Part shown: in pieces, positions 17,187 through 23,538 of the stretch
Layout of the letters: every line of letters begins with the position of its first letter
How positions within the stretch are numbered: the first letter of the stretch is position 1
Source: Rhodoplanes sp963840055
GTDB taxonomy: Bacteria; Pseudomonadota; Alphaproteobacteria; Rhizobiales; Xanthobacteraceae
Direction: 5' to 3'
Length of the DNA: 64,000 bases
NCBI GenBank assembly: GCA_963840055.1
Contig: CAWIXM010000025.1
Coordinates: 62,001 to 126,000 of the forward strand
Made by a program: the position numbers and the translations under genes
Notes under the pieces: generated by a model
What the model was told of the DNA's origin: nothing
What the model saw: only the letters and a program-made list of their open reading frames with translations
Databases searched by the model: none

Positions 17187-17435
17187 ATGAAGGTGAACAT
17201 CGAGATCGAATGCACCCCGGTTGAGGCTAGGCAATTCTTTGGTCTACCCAACGTCGAGCCGATGCAAGCTGCAGTTATGCAGCAGCTTGAGAAGCGGATA
17301 CTCGCTGATATCGATCGCTTTTCGCCCGAAGCCTTGATGACAAGCTGGCTACCTCTGGTCCCTCAGGGTGCCGAACAGATTCAGGCATTTTTTCGTGGCA
17401 TTTTCCCACCGACCTCAGGGCCACCGAAAGAATAG
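17187..17435 (+). CDS. DUF6489-family small protein, 82 aa
   Basis: The ATG at 17187 has GGGAG 6 bases upstream. The sequence MKVNIEIECTPVEARQFFGL, PNVEPMQAAVMQQLEKRIL and PEALMTSWLPLVPQGAEQIQ follows the conserved pattern of alphaproteobacterial DUF6489 (usual form: EIDCTPEEAR.FLGLPDV.PMQ). Soluble, mostly helical, function unknown. Family members are normally core genes, so this may be a resident gene among the mobile debris. Confidence 0.75.
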   Translation: MKVNIEIECTPVEARQFFGLPNVEPMQAAVMQQLEKRILADIDRFSPEALMTSWLPLVPQGAEQIQAFFRGIFPPTSGPPKE

Positions 17436-17465
17436 TGGGGACCTTGATTGTCCCCTTCGGGGATC

Positions 17466-17699
17466 CATAGTCGCCGGTGGAAACTGCAGCGATGGCAGCG
17501 TCAAGATCGCCGACAACTGGCCGTTTTAGATTCTGCGGCTGGAAGCCCTCGCCTGCCCAGCGGCCGGTCGCTGCACCGTGGTAACGGAACGCGCCGCGAA
17601 CGCGATCGCCGTCTCCGGCGCGGGCCAGCAGCGCGTCGATCTTCTTGACTGCAGCCTGGGCGCCGCCGAGCCGGAGCTCGAGCACGCGCTGATGCACCC
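17466..17699 (-). pseudogene. Fragment of a phage-type family A DNA polymerase
   Basis: Reads LRLGGAQAAVKKIDALLARA, VRGAFRYHGAATGRW and GEGFQPQNLKRPVVGDLDAA, the template-handling region of the short family A DNA polymerases found in prophages. Only about 75 codons remain. The upstream side runs in frame out of a terminase fragment. Confidence 0.65.
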
Positions 17700-18602
17700 A
17701 GGACTTGAAGAAATCACTGTCGAGTCGAACGAGATCGAGACCGTATCGCGCAGCCTTGCCCTTGGCGTCACATCGATCCGTTTGACCGAGAGCGGCTGAT
17801 GGCGCGATGGTCGAAGCCCTTCACCGCGTAAGCGATGCGCGCATGCCGCCGGCAGAACTCGTAGACCCTATGCTCGCGCAACGCGGGCATTGCAGATGGG
17901 CGAGACGGCGCGCCTCGATCGGCGTCGCATCGCGCTCGATCCGCTCCTTGCCGCCCTTGGGCGCGATGTCGATCCTGGGGATCACCAGGCATTTGAACCG
18001 CGGAATGAAGTACTCCCCGCAATGCGGACAGGGCCAGGCCCAGTGATAGCGGGTCCCGCGCTGCCAGAGCTTCCAGATCGGGCTGTCGAGACTGGCGATG
18101 TCGTCCTGATCGACGACCTTCCAGAACTCGAGGCCTGATACTTCGTCCTTCTCGATTTCGACCGTCCCGGAGGTCGGGGTCGAGGTTACCCCCAAGGTAA
18201 AGTCGGCATGGGTGTCACCGCGCACCTCGAGCAAGCGCACCGGGTCGCCTTCGCCCTTGATGTTCTTTGCCATGCCGTCGCGCTCGTCGACGATGGCGAG
18301 TCCGGCCGGATCGGACTTGAGCTGATTGGCGGAGCCGGCCCAGGCAAGGCGGACCGGCACGCCGGACACGATCTTGCGGGTCTTCTTGTTCTTCTTCCCG
18401 CGCGCGAGCTTGACTGACAGGCTCTTCGAGCGATTGAGCGCATCGTCGAAGCGCGGCTCGAACTGATCGGTGACGAAGTTGCGATCAGGACCGGCATAAA
18501 TGATCGGCACGGGGCGCTGGTCCAGTCGCGACAGAATAACGTCGATGACGCTACAGGTCTTCCCCATCTGGCCGCCACAGACGAAGGCGAATTCGAGGCA
18601 AT
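17700..18602 (-). pseudogene. Phage terminase large subunit (GpA type), truncated and frameshifted
   Basis: Reads LEFAFVCGGQMGKTCSVIDV (ATPase Walker A region), then VPIIYAGPDRNFVTDQFEPR, GLAIVDERDGMA (Walker B), TSTPTSGTVEIEKDEVSGLE and a zinc pair CPHCGEYF...CPRC. After two frame changes it ends VYEFCRRHARIAYAVKGFDH and KAARYGLDLVRLDSDFFKSW, the C-terminal nuclease region. GpA terminases cut and package phage DNA. The N-terminus is missing and replaced by an HflC fragment. Prophage relic. Confidence 0.75.
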
Positions 18603-18605
18603 CGT

Positions 18606-18893
18606 GTGCGCGACCTGAACAAGATTCAGTCCGAAGCCTACCGTAAGGTTGAGGAGATCCGCGGCGTGGCAGATGCTAAAGCCACTGAAATCTACGCCAA
18701 GGCTTACAACCAGAGCCCCGAAGCGGTGAGATTCTATGAATTTACACGGACTATGCAGGCCTACAAGTCCATCATTGCCGACAACACGACCATTGTCCTT
18801 TCCACAGACAGCGACCTCTTCAAATTCCTAAAGGGTATAACTCCGAAGGGCGACGTCGATCCTGCTCAACGTTCGGGCGAAACCACCCGATGA
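18606..18893 (+). pseudogene. C-terminal fragment of HflC (SPFH/prohibitin family)
   Basis: Reads IQSEAYRKVEEIRGVADAKA then YEFTRTMQAYKSIIADNTTI, typical of the C-terminal coiled region of HflC, the membrane regulator of FtsH protease. The membrane anchor and SPFH domain are absent. The junction with terminase sequence lies at about 18605. Confidence 0.8.
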
Positions 18894-19040
18894 CCATGGC
18901 GGTCGCGATAAGCGGATGAACTTTATACGGCTCTTAAATTCTGCTTGGCAGGCTGGTTGTCGCAAGATGTTCCCCGTCGGAACCAACTGGACAAATTGAT
19001 CTGATTGTAAAGAAGAATCGATAACGGGTGGGAGGCATCA

Positions 19041-19223
19041 ATGTCGAAGTTTCTCTTGGGAATTCTTGCGTCTGTCGTGTTCGTTGGTGGCGCTCTGGCT
19101 GCGGACCTACCGCGCAAAGAGCCGCTGCCTCCGGTTGCTGCCCCGATTGGTAAGGCTCCGATCGGCAAGGCTCCGCTGGGCAAACTCCCCTTCGGCAAGG
19201 GGCCGGTGGTCGCGCGCTACTGA
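19041..19223 (+). CDS. Small exported Pro/Lys/Gly-rich protein, 60 aa (copy 1)
   Basis: Signal peptide MSKFLLGILASVVFVGGALA with a probable cut after ALA, then a 38-residue mature peptide with the repeats APIGKAPIGKAPLGKLPFGK, ending VVARY. The ribosome site GGGAGG lies 6 bases upstream of the ATG. Such short Pro/Lys repeat peptides are common in Bradyrhizobium. The role is unknown; the basic repeat suggests wall, membrane or nucleic-acid binding in the periplasm. A perfect terminator hairpin follows, so it is a complete monocistronic unit. An identical gene lies 771 bp downstream. Confidence 0.75.
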   Translation: MSKFLLGILASVVFVGGALAADLPRKEPLPPVAAPIGKAPIGKAPLGKLPFGKGPVVARY

Positions 19224-19245
19224 CACGGATGGGATACTCCTAAAT

Positions 19246-19279
19246 GACCCGGCCCTTGTTTCTCGACAGGGGCCGGGTC
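19246..19279 (+). terminator. Hairpin terminator of the small exported-protein gene (copy 1)
   Basis: GACCCGGCC at 19246-19254 pairs perfectly with GGCCGGGTC at 19271-19279 around a 16-base loop, beginning 22 bp after the stop codon. There is no long T run, so efficiency is uncertain. Confidence 0.6.
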
Positions 19280-19377
19280 GTTCGCCAATTTCCGCCGGCC
19301 TGACAGAATAACGTCGATGACGCTACAGGTCTTCCCCATCTGGCCGCCACAGACGAAGGCGAATTCGAGGCAATCGT

Positions 19378-19664
19378 GTGCGCGACCTGAACAAGATTCA
19401 GTCCGAAGCCTACCGTAAGGTTGAGGAGATCCGCGGCGTGGCAGATGCTAAAGCCACTGAAATCTACGCCAAGGCTTACAACCAGAGCCCCGAAGCGGTG
19501 AGATTTATGAATTTACACGGACTATGCAGGCCTACAAGTCCATCATTGCCGACAACACGACCATTGTCCTTTCCACAGACAGCGACCTCTTCAAATTCCT
19601 AAAGGGTATAACTCCGAAGGGCGACGTCGATCCTGCTCAACGTTCGGGCGAAACCACCCGATGA
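19378..19664 (+). pseudogene. HflC C-terminal fragment, copy 2, with extra frameshift
   Basis: Identical to 18606-18893 until one base is lost at about 19504, after which the frame closes early (RFMNLHGLCRP). It shows that the duplicated block is not under selection for this fragment. Confidence 0.8.
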
Positions 19665-19811
19665 CCATGGCGGTCGCGATAAGCGGATGAACTTTATACG
19701 GCTCTTAAATTCTGCTTGGCAGGCTGGTTGTCGCAAGATGTTCCCCGTCGGAACCAACTGGACAAATTGATCTGATTGTAAAGAAGAATCGATAACGGGT
19801 GGGAGGCATCA

Positions 19812-19994
19812 ATGTCGAAGTTTCTCTTGGGAATTCTTGCGTCTGTCGTGTTCGTTGGTGGCGCTCTGGCTGCGGACCTACCGCGCAAAGAGCCGCTGCC
19901 TCCGGTTGCTGCCCCGATTGGTAAGGCTCCGATCGGCAAGGCTCCGCTGGGCAAACTCCCCTTCGGCAAGGGGCCGGTGGTCGCGCGCTACTGA
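19812..19994 (+). CDS. Small exported Pro/Lys/Gly-rich protein, 60 aa (copy 2)
   Basis: Protein sequence identical to the copy at 19041-19223, with the same ribosome site, signal peptide and downstream hairpin. The tandem copy doubles gene dosage with its own upstream region, so both could be expressed. Confidence 0.75.
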   Translation: MSKFLLGILASVVFVGGALAADLPRKEPLPPVAAPIGKAPIGKAPLGKLPFGKGPVVARY

Positions 19995-20016
19995 CACGGA
20001 TGGGATACTCCTAAAT

Positions 20017-20050
20017 GACCCGGCCCTTGTTTCTCGACAGGGGCCGGGTC
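20017..20050 (+). terminator. Hairpin terminator of the small exported-protein gene (copy 2)
   Basis: Same 9-bp perfect stem (GACCCGGCC / GGCCGGGTC) as at 19246-19279, shifted by 771 bp. Confidence 0.6.
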
Positions 20051-20153
20051 GTTCGCCAATTTCCGCCGGCCTGCATTTCTTTCCAATTCGGCCTCGCATC
20101 GGCGCCGACGATGCCGCACCGGGTCCAGACCATGTGCGGGCCGAACGCGCGCA

Positions 20154-20377
20154 CCTGTGGTTCCCGAAAATTCGTTCCGGCCGGATTCGGTGGTTCAGCG
20201 GACCGGACGCATTGCGTCTCATGCGCTTGTCGGTGGGCTGCGCCACCAATACGTCCGAATCTGAGTTTTCGGTACACACTGGAAGCAAGCGGAGGAGCAC
20301 CAGCATCAAATGCAATGATGCGCTGATTCTGCCTCACCGCGCGAATCAGGCCGGATCGAATTTTCGGGAACCACAGG
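20154..20377. mobile_element. MITE-like composite element with 36-bp inverted ends
   Basis: The left end (20154-20189, starting CCTGTGGTTCCCGAAAATTC) and right end (20342-20377) are inverted copies with about two mismatches. The same end sequence starts the IS at 22341. The core holds 85 bp of the transposase end and terminal repeat of the IS at 3059-4145. It has no gene, so it could move only in trans. Confidence 0.65.
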
Positions 20378-20380
20378 TCC

Positions 20381-20542
20381 CGTGAGGTAGATGCTGTTGC
20401 CCGGGAACGCACTCACGGCCAGTGGCTTGTCAACTATTTCCGCGACCAGGACGCACCACATGACGGTGCTGCGACCGAGCACACCGCCCGCGAAGGTGTT
20501 CTGGCAGAAATCACTAACCATCTGCGTGAGTCGTGGAAATGA
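20381..20542 (+). pseudogene. C-terminal fragment of a conserved hypothetical protein
   Basis: Reads REVDAVARERTHGQWLVNYF, RDQDAPHDGAATEHTAREGV and ends TNHLRESWK. It matches the central part of 12266-12712. Its N-terminal part has been replaced by the MITE-like element that ends 3 bp upstream. Confidence 0.55.
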
Positions 20543-20574
20543 TGATTATCGAAACTAACTGGAGGAGGAGGAAA

Positions 20575-20838
20575 ATGATTAGCGACGTATTATCCGACGC
20601 TGTGACGGCTATCCTTCGCCATCTCGACGCTGATAAAATCCTCGCGCCCGATTACGTGCCTGACGATTACGTCCGGCGGGTCGCCGAGGTAGTCCTAGCA
20701 ATGGAACGCACGCGGTTGAGCCACGGCTTCAATGTTCCACCCGACTTTCCGGAGCCGGAGCTTCCGACCGAGGCGATGGTGTACCTCAAGCAGCTTCTCG
20801 CCGCCGAGGACCGCGAAGACGAATCTCAGAACGATTGA
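20575..20838 (+). CDS. Hypothetical acidic protein, 87 aa
   Basis: The ATG at 20575 has an outstanding ribosome site (GGAGGAGGAGG). The protein opens MISDVLSDAVTAILRHLDAD and continues YVPDDYVRRVAEVVLAMERT, ending in an acidic tail (AAEDREDESQND). It is small, helical and soluble. It lies just after the fragment above and may once have been in its operon. No known domain. Confidence 0.6.
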   Translation: MISDVLSDAVTAILRHLDADKILAPDYVPDDYVRRVAEVVLAMERTRLSHGFNVPPDFPEPELPTEAMVYLKQLLAAEDREDESQND

Positions 20839-21094
20839 TGCTATGGCAAGTCCCCGATGACCAAGGCGCTGATGGACGCGTGAAGGCCCCACTAAAAGTG
20901 GTCTGTCGTCTTGACTCCTTGGACTTGGTCTCCGGCGCTTGTCGCCCACGCGACAGCGATGCGAGCTTGTCTTTGGTACGGGTAAGCTTCCGCGAGCGCA
21001 CGAATCCAAGCCTAGCGATTTGATAAATCTATTCCCGGGGATTGTCTCAGCGAAAGATGTGCAGGTAGCGAAAACCTCATCGGCCAGTAAGTAT
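20839..21094. other. Region without supportable gene, left flank of IS200/IS605 element
   Basis: Short overlapping frames only. The sequence leads into the hairpin cluster at 21095. Confidence 0.35.
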
Positions 21095-21729
21095 CCCCCG
21101 GCAAAGCCGGGGGCTTTAGGATGTGAGCCGCTCAAAGCGGCTGGTTGGGGTCGCTGACGCGACCCCGGGTTCAGGCGCCACCTGAAGGTGGCAGATCAGC
21201 GCCACAGATTGAGCTGCTCCAGGCGCCTGTCCTCTTCCTCCTGGTTCTTGATGTACTCACGGATCGCTTGCTCGTCCCGCCCCACCGTGGAGACATAGTA
21301 CCCTCTGGCCCAGAAGTGCTGGCCCACGAAATTGCGCTTTCGTTCGCCGTAGACCCGGGCCAGGTGGATCGCGCTCTTGCCCTTGATAAATCCTACCACC
21401 TGCGACACCGCATATTTTGGTGGGATCGAGATCATCATGTGCACGTGATCCGGCAGCAGATGTCCCTCTTCGATCCGGCATTCCTTCTGCGTCGCCAATC
21501 TCCGGAACACCTCCGCAAGATGCCTCCGCAGCTCCGCGTACAGCGTCTTCCTGCGACATTTGGGAATGAAGACCACGTGATATTTGCAGTCCCATTTCGC
21601 GTGGCTTAGGCTCTCAAATTCGTCCATCGATGAACTTCCCCTTCGTGTGCTTGGCGGCTCACGAGTTGGAAGCTTCGTCGATGGACCCCCTTAAACGTCA
21701 AACTTCTACTGCCACCCCGGCAGAGCCGG
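21095..21729. mobile_element. IS200/IS605-family element 1 with tandem terminal hairpins
   Basis: Besides the transposase gene, the downstream flank holds four near-perfect hairpins in 100 bp: CCCCCGGC/GCCGGGGG (21095-21113), AGCCGCT/AGCGGCT (about 21126-21142), GGGGTCGC/GCGACCCC (about 21147-21166) and GCCACC/GGTGGC (about 21178-21193). The other end holds CCCCGGC/GCCGGGG (about 21713-21729). Subterminal hairpins are the recognition sites of this family, which has no inverted repeats. Confidence 0.75.
21196..21627 (-). CDS. tnpA: IS200-type Y1 HUH transposase TnpA
   Basis: Complete 143-aa single-strand transposase. HUH motif at 61-63 (PDHVHMMIS), catalytic tyrosine Y125 (REYIKNQE), and the family phrases KYHVVFIPKCRRK and HFWARGYYVSTVGRD. 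It nicks and rejoins single-stranded DNA at replication forks. No tnpB gene accompanies it, so this is an IS200-like organisation. It is related to, but clearly different from, the copy at 46002. Confidence 0.9.
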   Translation of the reverse strand: MDEFESLSHAKWDCKYHVVFIPKCRRKTLYAELRRHLAEVFRRLATQKECRIEEGHLLPDHVHMMISIPPKYAVSQVVGFIKGKSAIHLARVYGERKRNFVGQHFWARGYYVSTVGRDEQAIREYIKNQEEEDRRLEQLNLWR

Positions 21730-21756
21730 GGGAACTCCTTTGGATATTAGTTTAGG

Positions 21757-21960
21757 CGCAGGTCCTCGCGATCATTCGTCCCGAGACGCTCGTGCGTTGG
21801 CATCGAGCGGGATTTCGGTGCTACTGGCGTTGGAAGTCGCGCGTAAGGGTAGGTCGACGCGATATCGCCGGCACCCCGCCGGAACGCTGGCCGTTGCAGT
21901 GGCCAAGGCACCGCTGGGCAAACCTTGGCGGGTCGTTGTGCGACTTCCGGCCGCATGACC
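21757..21960 (+). pseudogene. Short IS transposase remnant
   Basis: The frames read IIRPETLVRWHRAGFRCYWR followed by WKSRVRVGR, the same stretch as residues 72-95 of the transposase at 3071-4087. After about 21860 similarity is lost. Confidence 0.65.
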
Positions 21961-22058
21961 GACCGATCTATTGCGTCGAATACTACTCGCTCGAGCATCG
22001 GTCGGAGAGACGCGACCTGTTCGGTGACATTCGGCGCCAATAGCGAATACTTGGCTGG

Positions 22059-22340
22059 CGCGCCGCGAGGGACTATCGCGCGAAAATCCGGATGTACCGG
22101 CAGGGCCTCGGCGATTGCTTCCTGATCGCGCTGCCGCGCACCGACGGCGTCGATCGCCCGTTTCATGTGATGATCGACTGCGGTGTAATCCTCGGCACGT
22201 CCGATCCCGGCCCGATCATGACCGAGGTAGTCGAGAACATCATCGCGACCACCGGAGGCGAGATCGACCTCCTGTTGGCGACACATGAGCACTGGGACCA
22301 CCTGTCCGGATTTATTCAGGCGCAAGAGGCATTCGACAGG
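22059..22340 (+). pseudogene. N-terminal fragment of a metallo-beta-lactamase-fold hydrolase
   Basis: Reads YRQGLGDCFLIALPRTDG, PFHVMIDCGVILGTSDPG and LLATHEHWDHLSGFIQAQEA, the first metal-binding motif (HxHxDH-like: H-E-H-W-D-H) of an MBL-fold protein such as the ComEC/Rec2-like hydrolases. The gene is cut at 22340 exactly where an IS end (TGTGGCTCCCGAAATTCC) begins, and its C-terminus is not found downstream. Confidence 0.7.
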
Positions 22341-23215
22341 CTGTGGCTCCCGAAATTCCGATCCGGCCGGATTCGCAAGATGAGACAGAATTCAGCGCAT
22401 CATCGCGTTTGATGCTCGCGATCCTCCGCTTGCTTGCAGTATTTGTCGTCGATCTGTTTAAGTCGCCGCGTCGGCTTGAAGCAGAGAACCTCTTTCTGCG
22501 TCATCAACTCAATATTGCATTGAGGCACCGTTCGACACGTTTGCCGCTGCGGGGCAGCGACCGCGCACTGCTGGTGTGGATGACGCGGCTGTGGCCGAGC
22601 CTGCTCGGTATGGCCCAGGTTGTTGAGCCGGCGACGATCCTGCGGTGGCATCGGGCGGGGTATCGGAGCTACTGGCGCTGGAAATCGCGAAAGCGGGCAG
22701 GACGACCTCGGATCGATCGCGAACTGCGTGATCTGATCCGAAGGATGAACCGGGAAAACCCATTGTGGGGGGCTCCGCGGATCCATGGTGAATTGCTCAA
22801 GCTGGGGTTCGAACTCGCCGAGTCGACGGCGTCCAGATACATGATGCGTCGACGGCGTCCACCCTCCCAGAGCTGGAGGACATTCCTGCGCAATCATGCG
22901 GAGGCGATTGCTGCGATCGACCTGTGCGTGGTTCCAACGGTGTACTTCGAGCGCCTGTTTGCCTTCATCATTATCGGCCACGGACGACGACAATTGCTGT
23001 GGTTTGCCGTGACCCGGCATCCGACCGCGGAGTGGTTGGCGCAGCAGATTGTCCGAGGCCTTTCCGTGGGAGACACCACCGACCTATCTGGTGCGCGACA
23101 ATGACGGCGCATACGGTCCAGTCTTCCAACGACGGGTTCGGACGATGGGGATCCGAGACCGACCAATATCGCCTCGTTCGCCCTGGCAGAACCCATATGC
23201 GGAACGGCTGATTGG
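22341..23215 (+). pseudogene. IS transposase, frameshifted and 3'-truncated
   Basis: Starts with the same IS end as the element at 20154. The gene begins at about 22410 (MLAILRLLAVFVVDLFKSPR), runs through WGAPRIHGELLKLGFELAES and AAIDLCVVPTVYF (first Asp), changes frame at about 23060, continues TYLVRDNDGAYGPVF (second Asp) and AERLIGI, and stops abruptly in nuclease sequence. The C-terminus and right end are lost. Confidence 0.8.
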
Positions 23216-23355
23216 AATCCGCGCAGGATCTCATCGTGGGCGTCGCGTCCGTCATCGACGGCGACACCATCGAAATCCATGGCCAACGTATTCGGCTGTT
23301 TGGTATCGACGCCCCCGAAAGCAGCCAGCTTTGCGTGCGAACGACGGGCGAAGCC
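23215..23355 (+). pseudogene. N-terminal fragment of a thermonuclease (SNase-like) protein
   Basis: Reads LIVGVASVIDGDTIEIHGQR then IRLFGIDAPESSQLC, the opening beta-barrel of staphylococcal-nuclease-type enzymes, with the first catalytic Arg (IRLFGIDAPE) present. It is joined downstream to the small gene preceding the recombinase, and the rest is missing. Confidence 0.7.
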
Positions 23356-23538
23356 ATGCAGCTGAACTTGGCGTTCCTAACCGTTCCAGAGCCGCCGTCG
23401 AGCCCTGCTCCGACCAGCCCGCCGGCCACCTGGGAGCAACTCGACGAGGCGGCCCGGATCGCCGCGCTCGGCGTGCTGGCGCGCATCATCGTCCGCATGC
23501 TGGTGGACGCTCCGGCGAAGGAGACGGGCAATGAATGA
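23356..23538 (+). CDS. Small protein translationally coupled to the large serine recombinase, 60 aa
   Basis: The ATG at 23356 lies within an upstream frame running through from the nuclease fragment. The protein has a Pro-rich start (VPEPPSSPAPTSPPA) and a helical part (WEQLDEAARIAALGVLARII). Its stop codon overlaps the recombinase ATG by 8 bp, so the two are probably translated together. Similar short genes precede recombinases of this type in related genomes, which hints at an accessory or regulatory role. Function not established. Confidence 0.5.
   Translation: MQLNLAFLTVPEPPSSPAPTSPPATWEQLDEAARIAALGVLARIIVRMLVDAPAKETGNE

Larger units (their letters stand above)
18531..19302 (+). repeat. 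772-bp tandem duplication, copy 1
   Basis: The block from ACAGAATAACG at 18531 to GCCGGCCTG at 19302 is followed directly by a second copy (19303-20073). It contains the 5' edge of the terminase fragment, an HflC fragment, a small exported-peptide gene and its terminator. Confidence 0.9.
19303..20073 (+). repeat. 771-bp tandem duplication, copy 2
   Basis: Same content as 18531-19302. By eye the only difference is loss of one C in the HflC fragment (ATTTATG for ATTCTATG near 19504). Confidence 0.9.

Noticed and set aside
21095..21113. Hairpin as a simple transcription terminator
   Set aside because: No T run follows and the same hairpin recurs at IS200/IS605 ends, so it is an element end.
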